Source: Pectinatus brassicae (GTDB taxonomy: Bacteria; Bacillota; Negativicutes; Selenomonadales; Selenomonadaceae). Taken from it: 45,439 bases of DNA. The DNA lies in the NCBI RefSeq assembly GCF_014201835.1, contig NZ_JACHFH010000024.1:1-45439 (forward strand). The letters are read 5' to 3'. The notes beneath the pieces are model-generated. The model ran no database searches. It was given only the letters and a program-made list of their open reading frames with translations, and was not told where the DNA came from. This document shows positions 8,463 to 17,526 of the stretch, in pieces (positions within the stretch are counted from its first letter, which is position 1; every line of letters begins with the position of its first letter). The position numbers and the translations under genes were made by a program.

Positions 8463-9803
8463 CTATAACTTATCATAATTCAAAATATGTTTTTTAGTAT
8501 AATAATACATTATTGCTAACGGCACACATGAACCAATCCAAGCCAAGGGATTGGCAAAACAAGCTCCTGTATACCCCCAGATTTTTACCAAAAAGATTGC
8601 CGCGGCAGCACGCATAATAAGTTCCATAACACCTGCTATTGTCGGCACAATACTTTGTCCCAATCCCTGCAAAGTAAAACGATAAATAAATAGAAATGAT
8701 AAAACAATATAATTTATTCCATCTATAATTAAATATAAATGTCCATATTCTATAACCTTTTGTTCACTGGCACCAACAAATTGTTCCAACATAACAGGAC
8801 CAAACGTTATTAAGATAACTGCGATAACTAGCGCAAAGCCCCCAGACATAAACATGCATTTTTTTACACCGTCATTAATTCTGTCTATTTTTCGCGCACC
8901 ATAATTTTGTGCCGTATAGGCCGCCATGGCCATGCCAAATGACATCATTGGCATAATTGCTATAGCGTCAATTTTTTGGGCCGCAGCATAAGCCGCCACT
9001 GCTATTTCACCCAAACCATTTAAGGCTATCTGTAAAATAATCGCACCTACGGCAATTATTGAAGCCTGAAATCCCATAGGAATCCCAATACGCAGATGCT
9101 GCCAAATAAAATTTCCATTCATATGCCAATCTTCTTTTTTAAAACGCAGTATCGGCATTTTTTTTGCAATATAAATAAAACATAAAATTGCTGACAACAA
9201 CTGAGATATAACCGTTGCCGCAGCCGCACCGGCAATTCCCAGCCCCAAAGATAATATAAATATGATTTCCAATAATATATTAATAACCGTTGCAAAAATC
9301 AAAAAATATAAAGGCGTACGACTATCTCCTAATGCTCTTATAAAGTTCATCAGCATATTAAACATAATAGTTACCGTCGTACCTGCATAAATAATGCTTA
9401 TAAAAGAATAGGCATTGTCCAGTATTGCTGCTGGGGTATTCATAAACAGCAGCATCGGCTTTGCTATAAACATACCAATACTCGTCAAAATAATCGCTGT
9501 AACTATACAAATCGCCAAACATGCTGCTGCACTTTTACGTACACCAGCCATATCACCTGCACCAAAACGTTGACCTGTATAAATAGCCAATCCATTGGTG
9601 AAACCCAAAACAAGACCGATCATTAAAAACATCAGACTGCCGCAACAGCCCACAGCGGCCAATGCACTTACTCCTAAAAATCTTCCCACTAATAATGTAT
9701 CAACCAATGCATACATCTGTTGAAAAACATTACCTATTATCAGCGGGACAGCAAAAGAAAAAATAAGCTTAGCCGGTCCGCCTACTGTCAAATCTCTTGT
9801 CAT
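8463..9803 (-). CDS. MATE family multidrug/toxin exporter
   Basis: A Na+ or H+-coupled exporter of the MatE/NorM type with twelve predicted membrane helices in two pseudo-repeats. Typical motifs are MTRDLTVGGPAKLIFSFAVP at the start, MYALVDTLLVGRFLG, and the second-half AYAAAQKIDAIAIMPMMSFG. I start it at ATG 9803, giving 446 residues. An in-frame ATG at 9845 would add 14 residues unlike the family. The substrate is unknown. It stands alone upstream of the manB operon. Confidence 0.88.
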   Translation of the reverse strand: MTRDLTVGGPAKLIFSFAVPLIIGNVFQQMYALVDTLLVGRFLGVSALAAVGCCGSLMFLMIGLVLGFTNGLAIYTGQRFGAGDMAGVRKSAAACLAICIVTAIILTSIGMFIAKPMLLFMNTPAAILDNAYSFISIIYAGTTVTIMFNMLMNFIRALGDSRTPLYFLIFATVINILLEIIFILSLGLGIAGAAAATVISQLLSAILCFIYIAKKMPILRFKKEDWHMNGNFIWQHLRIGIPMGFQASIIAVGAIILQIALNGLGEIAVAAYAAAQKIDAIAIMPMMSFGMAMAAYTAQNYGARKIDRINDGVKKCMFMSGGFALVIAVILITFGPVMLEQFVGASEQKVIEYGHLYLIIDGINYIVLSFLFIYRFTLQGLGQSIVPTIAGVMELIMRAAAAIFLVKIWGYTGACFANPLAWIGSCVPLAIMYYYTKKHILNYDKL

Positions 9804-9918
9804 TATATTCACCAAGTCCAATATATTTTTATTGTAAATAATCATTTATTATCTGAGTCATAATAGCATAAAGAAGTAAAATTTGCAAAATTATTTTTTT
9901 TTTACAATAAATTTATAA

Positions 9919-10677
9919 TTAAAACTTTAAATATTTTGCTACAATATATCTGAGATTTTCCTGTAGTGCCATTTCCGTATCAGCTAAAGCCGCGGCTGAC
10001 GGTGCTAATTTATTATAATGAAATACGTGCTCTTTATTACTGAAATAATCTGCTGGATAAGGTGTCACAGCAACACCGGCTTGTTTAAAATTAAGCACAG
10101 CCCGGCGCATGTGAAATGCAGATGTTACCAACAATGGCTCTTCCAAACAATGCTCCTGCAGAATTTTTGCAGAATAAACAGCATTTTGCTTAGTGTTAAG
10201 ACTTTTATCTTCTACTAATATTTTATTCTCCGGCACACCTAAATCCATCAATACACGTTTAGCTATAACAGCTTCCTTGCCACTATCCTCATAAACCTGT
10301 CCGCCTGATACAATAATTGGCACATGCAGTATTTTTTGCAGTCTAACTGCCGTAAGCAGACGATTTGCCGGCACACTACGCAATTCTCCAACCCCTGTTA
10401 CATCAGGTCTATCTAATGTAGCTCCGCCCCCCAGCATAATAATAGCATCTCCCGTAGGATATGCTGGCGGATTATATATGTTTTCTAAATTTCCAACCAA
10501 ATTTTCTGCCACCCAGCCTGTTGATAATACATACAAAAGAAATGTTATAATAAAAATTGTCCCAGCAATTCTGCTCTTTCCTTTTTTATAGCAGCATCGA
10601 GCCAGCAACATAAACATTACTATAAAAATTCCCGGCGGTAAAATAAAACTCGCCCCGAATTTCAACAAATAAATCAT
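9919..10677 (-). CDS. YdcF/DUF218-family membrane protein
   Basis: About 252 residues: two N-terminal membrane helices, then a soluble domain with GDAIIMLGGGATLDRPD, VPIIVSGGQVYEDSGKEA, ILVEDKSLNTKQNA and LLVTSAFHMRRA. These are the hallmarks of the DUF218 (YdcF, SanA, ElyC) fold. Members are linked to envelope integrity and lipid-carrier metabolism, but the reaction is not established. ATG 10677 follows GGGGGAATTGG, so I prefer it to the in-frame start at 10716. It is divergent from the cupin gene. Confidence 0.85.
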   Translation of the reverse strand: MIYLLKFGASFILPPGIFIVMFMLLARCCYKKGKSRIAGTIFIITFLLYVLSTGWVAENLVGNLENIYNPPAYPTGDAIIMLGGGATLDRPDVTGVGELRSVPANRLLTAVRLQKILHVPIIVSGGQVYEDSGKEAVIAKRVLMDLGVPENKILVEDKSLNTKQNAVYSAKILQEHCLEEPLLVTSAFHMRRAVLNFKQAGVAVTPYPADYFSNKEHVFHYNKLAPSAAALADTEMALQENLRYIVAKYLKF

Positions 10678-10775
10678 TAATCCAATTCCCCCACAAGGAT
10701 ATTTTTCGCCAATCACGAAATATTATATATTATATTATCACAAATTAATAAAATTTAGTAAAGAGGCGTTGTATT

Positions 10776-11117
10776 ATGTTAATGAAAAAACAAGAAATCA
10801 TCCGTGCTGAAAAAAAAGCTGGCGGTAAAGGCCATATACTAATCGAGCATTTAATAACTCCTGCTGAAATGAAAGATAAATGCCAAATGTTTGCCAAAGT
10901 AACCTTAGAACCGCATTGCTCGCTCGGTTATCACCAGCATGTCGGCAATAACGAAACCTATCATATAATTGAAGGAACCGGCCTTTATAATGATAATGGC
11001 AAAGAAATTACTGTGCAGTCTGGCGATACCACCTTTTGCCCAGATGGTGAATATCATGGCATTGAAAACACCGGTGACAGCAATCTTGTATTTATGGCAT
11101 TGATTATTACCGAATAA
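10776..11117 (+). CDS. Small cupin-domain protein
   Basis: A 113-residue single-domain cupin. Motif 1 is GYHQHVGNNETYHIIEGTG, with the two histidines and glutamate for metal binding. Motif 2 is GDTTFCPDGEYHGIEN. Such proteins are isomerases, dioxygenases or sensors, and the substrate cannot be inferred. AGAGGCG lies seven bases before the ATG. It is followed by a perfect hairpin at 11272-11308 and by hairpin repeats. Confidence 0.85.
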   Translation: MLMKKQEIIRAEKKAGGKGHILIEHLITPAEMKDKCQMFAKVTLEPHCSLGYHQHVGNNETYHIIEGTGLYNDNGKEITVQSGDTTFCPDGEYHGIENTGDSNLVFMALIITE

Positions 11118-11135
11118 ATTTACATACACTAATTT

Positions 11136-11255
11136 AACCCTTCCGACTTGGCTACGCCAAGCCACCTTCCCTTGCTACAGTTCTTTGCACTTCAGTGCTT
11201 AGAAATGTAGTAAGCAAAGCAGAAATGTAGTACACACAGTGCAAGGAACGGCTTA
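11136..11255 (-). repeat. Family A hairpin repeat with nested insert
   Basis: Family A arms (aacccttccgac...ccaccttccct and ggaacggctt) are separated by about 70 extra bases of the nested element (TTCTTTGCACTTCAGTGC, GAAATGTAGTA, CACACAGTGCAA). The stem variant is CTTGGC/GCCAAG. Confidence 0.8.
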
Positions 11256-11271
11256 CAAACCATATATACCA

Positions 11272-11308
11272 AATCAAGTAGTATTCACTTAAAAAATACT
11301 ACTTGATT
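11272..11308. repeat. Perfect 14-bp inverted repeat
   Basis: AATCAAGTAGTATT and AATACTACTTGATT flank a 9-base loop downstream of the cupin gene. No T-run follows on the plus strand, so it is either a weak terminator or an mRNA 3'-end stabiliser. Confidence 0.6.
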
Positions 11309-11355
11309 CAATGCTATAATTTTAGCTACTATTACATATACGCTCTATCCCAACA

Positions 11356-11400
11356 GGCTCCCATTTAGGGGAGCTGGCGGCTTAAGCCGTCTGAGGGGTT
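11356..11400 (-). repeat. Dispersed hairpin repeat, family B
   Basis: Reads ggctcccatttaggggagct, then GGCGGCTTAAGCCG, then tctgaggggtt. It ends 37 bases before the Nudix start. Apart from this, the family A copy and the hairpin, nothing is seen in 11118-11437. Confidence 0.8.
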
Positions 11401-11437
11401 ATTTTATAAATACGTATATATTCCAGAGGTTATACAT

Positions 11438-12091
11438 ATGTTAAATAGCGATTTAGAAAATATAAAAAAAATAATACCCGCTGTGCCTGGTATTTTGGGA
11501 AAAGATGATTACATAAATGCTGCTGTACTTGTACTGCTGCTTTCAATAAATAACGAATACCATTTATTATTGCAGCAGCGAAGTGCTTTTATTTCCCAAG
11601 CCAATGAAATATGTTTTCCCGGCGGCAAGTTTGACAGCAGTTTAGATAACTCCATGCAGGATACTGCATTGCGTGAAACCGAAGAAGAACTTGGTCTTAA
11701 CGCTAAAAACATCTCCATAATTGGTCAATTAGACACCTTATGTTTATCGATTGGCAAAACTATCGATATATTTATTGGAACTGCTGATTATACTCTGGCA
11801 GATGTCCAAATTGACAGTAATGAAGTTGATCATGCCTTTACTTTACCGTTATCGTATTTTAAAAACAATCCACCAGAAAAATATAGTGTTATGGTAAAAA
11901 ATCATCCCTTTATAAATTCACCCCATAAAATTATTACATTTCTACCAGCGAAAAGAATTGGCTTGCCGCCTCGTTATCATAATGCCTGGGGAACTTTTAA
12001 ACAGCCTATTTTTGTTTACAAAACACCAGAAGGTATTATTTGGGGATTAACTGCCCGTATTATTAATCATATAATAAGTCAATTACCTTAA
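11438..12091 (+). CDS. Nudix hydrolase, probable CoA pyrophosphatase
   Basis: 217 residues. The Nudix box runs from FPGGKFD to ALRETEEELGL. It is preceded by LLLQQRSAF...EICFPGG, which matches the extra motif of CoA-diphosphatase Nudix proteins (NudL/YeaB). Those cleave CoA to 3',5'-ADP and phosphopantetheine. The Nudix box has the longer D...R spacing seen in that subgroup. AGAGG precedes the start. Substrate assignment rests on the motif only. Confidence 0.85.
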   Translation: MLNSDLENIKKIIPAVPGILGKDDYINAAVLVLLLSINNEYHLLLQQRSAFISQANEICFPGGKFDSSLDNSMQDTALRETEEELGLNAKNISIIGQLDTLCLSIGKTIDIFIGTADYTLADVQIDSNEVDHAFTLPLSYFKNNPPEKYSVMVKNHPFINSPHKIITFLPAKRIGLPPRYHNAWGTFKQPIFVYKTPEGIIWGLTARIINHIISQLP

Positions 12092-12138
12092 AAAATCGGC
12101 ATTCTTTCCATATTATCCACATCGTTTTAGTAATGTTT

Positions 12139-12294
12139 AAACGTAAAGTTAATTTTTATTTAATTTTTTCTGCAGCAAATTATCTATATTAAACAAATAA
12201 CTGCCTGACAATATAAGTGCTACTGCTGCTGTTAAATATATTAAATACTAGTCTTAAAACCAATAAACTAACTTCATAATAGCTGTATTTCATA
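12139..12294 (-). pseudogene. DoxX-family membrane protein remnant (internal deletion)
   Basis: On the minus strand an ATG near 12294, after AGAGG, starts MKYSYYEVSLLVLRLVF. This resembles the first helix of DoxX proteins. A few bases on, in another frame, IYLTAAVALILSGSYLF...NIDNLLQKKLNKN resembles the last DoxX helix and tail and ends at a TAA near 12139. The middle of the gene (some 80-100 residues) is missing. It faces the HxlR gene, a common DoxX/HxlR arrangement. The call rests on short matches. Confidence 0.5.
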
Positions 12295-12343
12295 CTAATA
12301 GCCTCTTTCTATTTACTTTCTTTTTATTTTTTAATTACTTTAT

Positions 12344-12369
12344 GTAAGTATCATAATATACGTACTTAC
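12344..12369. promoter_or_regulatory. Candidate HxlR operator
   Basis: GTAAGTA and TACTTAC form an inverted repeat separated by about 12 bases. It lies in the gap between the divergent DoxX remnant and the HxlR gene. HxlR-type regulators commonly bind such sites in divergent promoters and repress their own genes; this is inference. Confidence 0.4.
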
Positions 12370-12418
12370 TTTTGTCAAGTAAATATGTTATTATTATATT
12401 GGAAGGAGTTGATTTATC

Positions 12419-12742
12419 ATGAATAAGTTTTCACTATGTCCTCGTTATGAAATAGCATTTTCTATATTAGGTAAAAAATGGACAGGTCTTATTATAAGAT
12501 GCCTCTTAGATGGTCCAAAAAGATTTTCTGACCTGTCTGAGTTAATTCCCCATTTAAGTGCCAAAGTCCTTGCGGACAGAATGAAAGAACTTGAGCAATT
12601 GAAGTTAGTCAATCGTACTGTTTATCCTGAAATTCCAGTAAAAATTGAATATTCATTAACTGAGCAGGGCCGCGATTTAGAACAAACTTTGCATGCTGTA
12701 CAAGCATGGGCAGAGAAATGGATTACCGTTGATTGCAAATAG
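12419..12742 (+). CDS. HxlR-family winged-helix regulator
   Basis: 107 residues covering the whole HxlR domain: CPRYEIAFSILGKKWTGLIIRCLLDG, RFSDLSELIPHLSAKVLADRMKELE and the wing EYSLTEQGRDLEQTL. The conserved N-terminal cysteine (C7) can act as a redox or aldehyde sensor in family members. GGAAGGAG lies about 10 bases before the ATG. The neighbouring DoxX-like gene, probably its original target, is deleted. The transcript ends at a terminator shared with convergent manC. Confidence 0.92.
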   Translation: MNKFSLCPRYEIAFSILGKKWTGLIIRCLLDGPKRFSDLSELIPHLSAKVLADRMKELEQLKLVNRTVYPEIPVKIEYSLTEQGRDLEQTLHAVQAWAEKWITVDCK

Positions 12743-12779
12743 CAAAAAACCTCGGATAGCAAAATCCGAGGTTTTTGCT
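12741..12779. terminator. Bidirectional terminator between HxlR gene and manC
   Basis: AAAACCTCGGA and TCCGAGGTTTT form a stem with A- and T-runs on either side. It lies directly between two convergent stop codons, so it serves both genes. Confidence 0.88.
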
Positions 12780-14154
12780 ATTTGGTATTATCCATATATT
12801 CTACATCATCATCAGCAAGATATTCCCCGCTGGCTACTTCAATTATTATCAAAGGCACTTTTCCAGGATTTTCCAAACTGTATGGCGTTGTCATTGGTAT
12901 GAATACACTTTCATTGCCATGCATCATTCGATTTTCTCCATCAATACCAATAAAAGCAGCGCCTCTGGTTACAATCCAATGCACTGCCCGATGATAATGC
13001 ATTCTTACTGGTAAAACTCCGCCCGGATTTATTGTTAATTTTCTCATACAATAACCTGGTCCTTCATTTAATAATGCTGCCTGTCCCCATTTATAATAAA
13101 TAGTCGTATGTTCATCAACTTCCCGCCGTCCACGCGCTTTTAAAGTATTTACTATTTCCCTTACATATTGAGATTCACCTTTTTGCGCCACAAGAATTAC
13201 ATCATCAGTTTCGACAACCATAATATCTTTTAAGCCAATCCCTGCAATCAAGCGACTTTGACTCCACAGTAAACTATCATTACAATTTATTCTTATACAA
13301 TCACCCTTTACAGCATTACCGCTAGAATCCTTCTCTAGTACCTCGTATAATGCATCCCAAGAGCCTACATCATTCCAATATAAATCAAGCGGAATCATTA
13401 CACCACGCTGTGTTTTCTCTGCTACAGCATAATCAATAGAAATTCCTGGCATGTTAGCAAAATTTGCTGCCGTTTCCTCATAAGTATTGCCAATATATTT
13501 AACTATAGGATTAGCGTATTTCTGCAATTCCTCATAATAAGTCTGCCATGTAAAACAAAACATGCCTGAGTTCCAGAAATATTTTGTATCTTCTGTATAT
13601 TCTAAGGCAGTTTTTTTATCTGGTTTTTCTGTAAAACCAGATATTTTATAAAAACCATTTTCTTCTTTTATACCTGTCCTAATATAACCAAAAGCAGTTT
13701 CCGGTTTTGTTGTTTTTGCTCCAAATGCTACAAAACTACCTCTTTGTGCTTCCCTTTCCGCTTTTTCTACTATATCATTATATATTTTTAGTGGTCTTAT
13801 AATATGGTCAGAAGGTGCTATAAACAATGCTTCATCGTCCTGGCTATTTAAAATATCCTTACAATATTGAGCTGCTAAAACAATGGCTGGTGCAGTGTTT
13901 CTGGCTTCATTTTCAATAACTATATGCGCCTCTAATGCATTGCATTCAGCTAATTCACTTTTTACTGAAAAAAGGTAATCCTTACCAGTTACTATAACTA
14001 TATCCGTTACCTTTACAATCTGGCGGAATCTATCAATAGTTTCCGCTAAAAGTGATTTATCCTGATTTATATGCAAAAACTGTTTAGGACGTTTCTTGCG
14101 TGACAGTGGAAATAAACGTGTTCCGCCACCACCAGCTAAAATAATTACTTTCAT
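12778..14154 (-). CDS. manC: Mannose-1-phosphate guanylyltransferase / mannose-6-P isomerase
   Basis: Makes GDP-mannose from mannose-1-P. The nucleotidyltransferase domain begins MKVIILAGGGGTRLFPLSRK and continues with RPKQFL, FIAPSDHII, GYIRTG and FTEKPD. The C-terminal cupin (about residues 340-455) has GYCMRKLTINPGG and MHYHRAVHWIVTRG, typical of the type II isomerase domain. ATG 14154 follows GGAGAA; the TTG at 14169 gives an unlikely extension. With manB it completes the GDP-mannose route. It sits alone, apart from the glycan cluster. Confidence 0.93.
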   Translation of the reverse strand: MKVIILAGGGGTRLFPLSRKKRPKQFLHINQDKSLLAETIDRFRQIVKVTDIVIVTGKDYLFSVKSELAECNALEAHIVIENEARNTAPAIVLAAQYCKDILNSQDDEALFIAPSDHIIRPLKIYNDIVEKAEREAQRGSFVAFGAKTTKPETAFGYIRTGIKEENGFYKISGFTEKPDKKTALEYTEDTKYFWNSGMFCFTWQTYYEELQKYANPIVKYIGNTYEETAANFANMPGISIDYAVAEKTQRGVMIPLDLYWNDVGSWDALYEVLEKDSSGNAVKGDCIRINCNDSLLWSQSRLIAGIGLKDIMVVETDDVILVAQKGESQYVREIVNTLKARGRREVDEHTTIYYKWGQAALLNEGPGYCMRKLTINPGGVLPVRMHYHRAVHWIVTRGAAFIGIDGENRMMHGNESVFIPMTTPYSLENPGKVPLIIIEVASGEYLADDDVEYMDNTK

Positions 14155-14240
14155 ATATAAATTCTCCAATCATTATAGTTATAAATAGACTATCGTACAT
14201 TAATAAATAATGGATTCAACCTTATTTTTAGTTTTTTAAA

Positions 14241-14289
14241 GACTTCCCTTTAGGGAAGGTGGCACTGCAAAGCAGTGACGGAATGGTTA
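14241..14289 (+). repeat. Dispersed hairpin repeat, family A
   Basis: Reads gacttccctttagggaaggtgg, then the CACTGCAAAGCAGTG stem, then acggaatggtt. Confidence 0.75.
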
Positions 14290-14301
14290 TATAATAAGTC
14301 A

Positions 14302-14347
14302 AACCCCTCAGTCAGCTAAAGCTGCCAGCTCCCCTGCATGGGAGCCT
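14302..14347 (+). repeat. Dispersed hairpin repeat, family B
   Basis: Reads acccctcagtcagc, taaagctgcc, then agctcccctgcatgggagcc. It pairs with the family A copy 12 bases away. Confidence 0.8.
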
Positions 14348-14389
14348 TTGGTGATTATCATACACGGGTTCGCTTCATCAAAACAGCTT

Positions 14390-14485
14390 TTTCCGTATAC
14401 CATTTTTTTCACTTCAATGCTTAGAAATGTAGTAAGCAAAGCAGAAATATAGTACACACAGTGCAAGGGACTGCTTTTAGAACCT
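14390..14485 (-). repeat. Decayed family A repeat carrying the nested element
   Basis: The nested-element segments CTTCAATGCTTAGAAATG, TAGTAAGCAAAGCAG and CACACAGTGCAAGGG are recognisable. The flanking family A arms are eroded. The 14155-14575 gap contains only such repeats. Confidence 0.6.
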
Positions 14486-14530
14486 CACTAATAATTTATG
14501 CAAATTTAATATAATTACTATTGGTTGTAA

Positions 14531-14576
14531 GGCTCCCTTATAGGGGAGCTGGCGGCAAAGCCGTCTGAGGGGTTAT
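14531..14576 (-). repeat. Family B repeat abutting the rfbD stop codon
   Basis: Reads ggctcccttataggggagct, then GGCGGCAAAGCCG, then tctgaggggtta. Its end touches the complement of the rfbD TAA stop (14576-14578), so the repeat forms the immediate 3' UTR. Confidence 0.8.
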
Positions 14577-15421
14577 TATCCATTGAGTTCTTTTATATAT
14601 CTATCTAAGGCATCATGCCAATCTGGCAGACGCTTAAAGCCCGCTTCATCCAAAGATTTTTTACTTAAACGTGAATTTAGTGGTCTTTTAGCTTTAGTTG
14701 GATAAGCCTCACTAGGCTGACCTGTTACCTCAACATTTTTTCCCGCTAATTTAAAAATTTCCGCAGCGAACTGTGCCCATGAGCATATTCCTTCATTAGT
14801 AGCATGATATGTACCATATTTTTCACTTTGTGCCATATCACAAAGCAACGGTGCTAAATCAGCTGTATATGTAGGTGAACCTATCTGGTCATCAACTACC
14901 TTTAAATCAGCATGACTGTCAGCCAATTTCAGCATTGTTTTTATGAAATTATGTCCATTTATACCAAAAACCCAGGATATTCTTACAATAAAATATTTCT
15001 CCAATAAATCTTTTACAATTTCTTCTCCGTCAAGCTTGGACTTTCCATATACATTTGGCGGATTTTTTTCATCATCGATATTATAAAATTTTTCGCCATC
15101 CCCTGGGAATACATAATCTGTGCTTATATATATTAATTTGGCATCAATTAACTTACAGCCATCAGCTATAGCTTTTACTGCATCAACATTTATTTTCCGA
15201 CACAAATCCACTTCATCTTCGGCCTTATCTACTGCTGTATAAGCTGCACAATGAATAACTACCTCAGGCTTATATCCTTCTATAAATTGCTGTATCGCTT
15301 TTTTATCAGTTAAATCAAAATCACTGCGCACAGCACCATAATATGCTATATTTCTTCTATCCAACTCACGACAGACATCAAACCCCAGCTGTCCTGAACA
15401 GCCTGTTACCAAAATCTTCAT
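14576..15421 (-). CDS. rfbD: dTDP-4-dehydrorhamnose reductase
   Basis: An SDR-type reductase of 281 residues for the last step of dTDP-L-rhamnose synthesis. MKILVTGCSGQLGFDV is the NAD(P)-binding start, and YISTDYVFPG and YGKSKLDGE give the catalytic Thr/Tyr/Lys set. RISWVFG, DQIGSPTYTADLA and RPLNSRLSK are typical of RmlD. ATG 15421 follows GGGGGAA; the upstream ORF extension is not supported. The rfbA, rfbB and rfbC genes are not adjacent, so the pathway must be completed elsewhere. Confidence 0.92.
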   Translation of the reverse strand: MKILVTGCSGQLGFDVCRELDRRNIAYYGAVRSDFDLTDKKAIQQFIEGYKPEVVIHCAAYTAVDKAEDEVDLCRKINVDAVKAIADGCKLIDAKLIYISTDYVFPGDGEKFYNIDDEKNPPNVYGKSKLDGEEIVKDLLEKYFIVRISWVFGINGHNFIKTMLKLADSHADLKVVDDQIGSPTYTADLAPLLCDMAQSEKYGTYHATNEGICSWAQFAAEIFKLAGKNVEVTGQPSEAYPTKAKRPLNSRLSKKSLDEAGFKRLPDWHDALDRYIKELNG

Positions 15422-15650
15422 ATATTTCCCCCACATTTACTGCTTTTAAAGTATGATTATTACTTATTCTCCTTTTTACTTATATATCCTTTATTATAAG
15501 CTACAAAGACTATATTTACAAAAACACATTAATATTACGTTAACATAATCTCTTTCACAATTGCTTTTAAGAGAAATATACGATAGAATTATTAGACTAC
15601 TAAATATATATATATTAACTCTGTCATTTTTATTTTATAAAGGATTTTTT

Positions 15651-17417
15651 ATGTATTTTATACGCCTATTACGACCTTTTACCGTCTTATTTGTTTTTAT
15701 TAATATTCTTTTTTTTAATATTGACGGTTTTGCTTCCAGTAAGCATATCTTAATTTTAAATAGCTATGAAGCCGACTATCCCGCTACCTCAGACTGGTTT
15801 AGCGGTTTAAAAAACACCTTGAATAACAATGAAAATATTAATTTTACCTACTCCAATGAATATTTTCATCTTTTATATTTTGGACAGCAGCCTGACTATT
15901 TACAGGAAATGGCGCGGCATATTGCCAGTAAGTACAAGCAGCACCCACCAGATTTAATTATTAGTGACAGTTACCTGCTATCTTATTTTAATTCCTATTT
16001 GGAGAAAATTTTTCCAAATACAAAAATTTTATGCTTAGACCCATCTTGTGATAAAATTTCCGCTTATAATAAATCTGCCAATATTATTCCTATACAAGGC
16101 TTTGGCAATGAATACCAAAAAAACATTCCACTTATTTTAAATCTTTTTCCTGAAACAAAAAAAATTATTGTTATTGTCAATGACTCCTATTTTGGTAAAC
16201 GCGCCATAAAAGATATATCATTATCAAGCAACAAATATAAAAATACCGTCAATTTTGTTTTTACCAATAAAATGCATTATGCCGAAATGATTCATGAAAT
16301 CAGCTACTCTCCACCCCATACAGTCATCTTTTTCCTAGGCTGGAACAGCTATCTGCATGATGAACACCTCTCCTCAATTCAAATGTTCAATCATATAAAG
16401 GAAAATACAAATTTCCCTATTTTTACACTCAACCCCTATTATATAGGTAATGGTGCTATCGGCGGCTATATAAATCATTGGGATAAGCTAGGACAGCAAA
16501 CAGCCACTATCAGTTTGGATGTTTTAAATAATCCCAGCCATAAAAATTCATATACTATCGCCCCCATTAATGAATACATTTTTGATTGGAATCAATTAAA
16601 TCGCTGGAATATAAGCACTCAAGTTCTACCTATTAATTCCCAAGTAAAATTCGAGCCTCTATCTTTTTGGCAGCATTATAAACACTGGCTGATCATTGGC
16701 TGCAGTATTATTATAGTTCAGGCTTTCTTTATTGCGTTTTTGTTGTTTACCTACCAAAAACGGAAAAAAGCTGAGCTGGAAATAAAAAATCTAAATAATA
16801 ATTTAGAAAATACCATTCATCAGCGTACCGCCCAGCTACAAGCTACTATTGCTGAATTAACTAATATAAAGTACACGCAGGATGCAACCAACAAATATTT
16901 AATAAAATTAAATCAGCAGTTACAGACAAAAGCTATGACCGATGAATTAACGGGGCTTTACAATCGTCGTTATGCTCTAGAAAAGCTTAAACAGCTTATT
17001 AAAAATTACAATACTAACCATACAAATTTTTCTTTAGCCATAACCGATATTGATTTCTTTAAAAAATTTAATGATTCTTACGGTCATGACACTGGTGATT
17101 TTGTACTAATATCCATAACCCAGTCAATGCGCTTCTTACTTCCCAATAACTTTATTGTTTCACGCTGGGGTGGCGAAGAATTTGTAATATTAATGCCCGA
17201 AACAAATGTCACTGAGGCTGCCGCAGTGCTTGATGAATTCCGTCAGACATTAGCAGAAAAAATATGGACATATAATCTGCAGCAATTACATATTACCATG
17301 ACATTTGGCATAACAGCTGTACAAGTCAATGATACCGCAGATAACCTGCTAAAACGAGCCGATGCTGCACTTTATTCAGGTAAAGAAAATGGCCGCAATA
17401 CCATCGTAATAAAATAA
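15651..17417 (+). CDS. Diguanylate cyclase with periplasmic ABC-type sensor domain
   Basis: 588 residues from ATG 15651 (AAAGGA seven bases before); an upstream in-frame ATG at 15561 adds an implausible leader. An N-terminal signal segment is followed by an extracytoplasmic ABC-substrate-binding-like domain (HILILNSYEADYP...PDLIISDSYLLSYF). Then come one membrane helix (HWLIIGCSIIIVQAFFIAFL), a coiled coil, and a C-terminal GGDEF domain. The active motif is RWGGEEF, competent for c-di-GMP synthesis. The RxxD product-inhibition site is not seen at its usual place. The ligand is unknown. Confidence 0.9.
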   Translation: MYFIRLLRPFTVLFVFINILFFNIDGFASSKHILILNSYEADYPATSDWFSGLKNTLNNNENINFTYSNEYFHLLYFGQQPDYLQEMARHIASKYKQHPPDLIISDSYLLSYFNSYLEKIFPNTKILCLDPSCDKISAYNKSANIIPIQGFGNEYQKNIPLILNLFPETKKIIVIVNDSYFGKRAIKDISLSSNKYKNTVNFVFTNKMHYAEMIHEISYSPPHTVIFFLGWNSYLHDEHLSSIQMFNHIKENTNFPIFTLNPYYIGNGAIGGYINHWDKLGQQTATISLDVLNNPSHKNSYTIAPINEYIFDWNQLNRWNISTQVLPINSQVKFEPLSFWQHYKHWLIIGCSIIIVQAFFIAFLLFTYQKRKKAELEIKNLNNNLENTIHQRTAQLQATIAELTNIKYTQDATNKYLIKLNQQLQTKAMTDELTGLYNRRYALEKLKQLIKNYNTNHTNFSLAITDIDFFKKFNDSYGHDTGDFVLISITQSMRFLLPNNFIVSRWGGEEFVILMPETNVTEAAAVLDEFRQTLAEKIWTYNLQQLHITMTFGITAVQVNDTADNLLKRADAALYSGKENGRNTIVIK

Positions 17418-17426
17418 AATTACAAT

Positions 17427-17474
17427 ACACCTATCGTTTTAATTTATACTTTAGACGATAGGTGTATTTTTGTG
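17427..17474 (+). terminator. Terminator after the diguanylate cyclase gene
   Basis: ATACACCTATCGT and ACGATAGGTGTAT form a long stem followed by TTTTTG, ten bases after the stop codon. Confidence 0.85.
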
Positions 17475-17526
17475 GTACAATATAGCCTGTATTTAATATA
17501 TTCAACAATCTTAAAGAGGTGTAATA

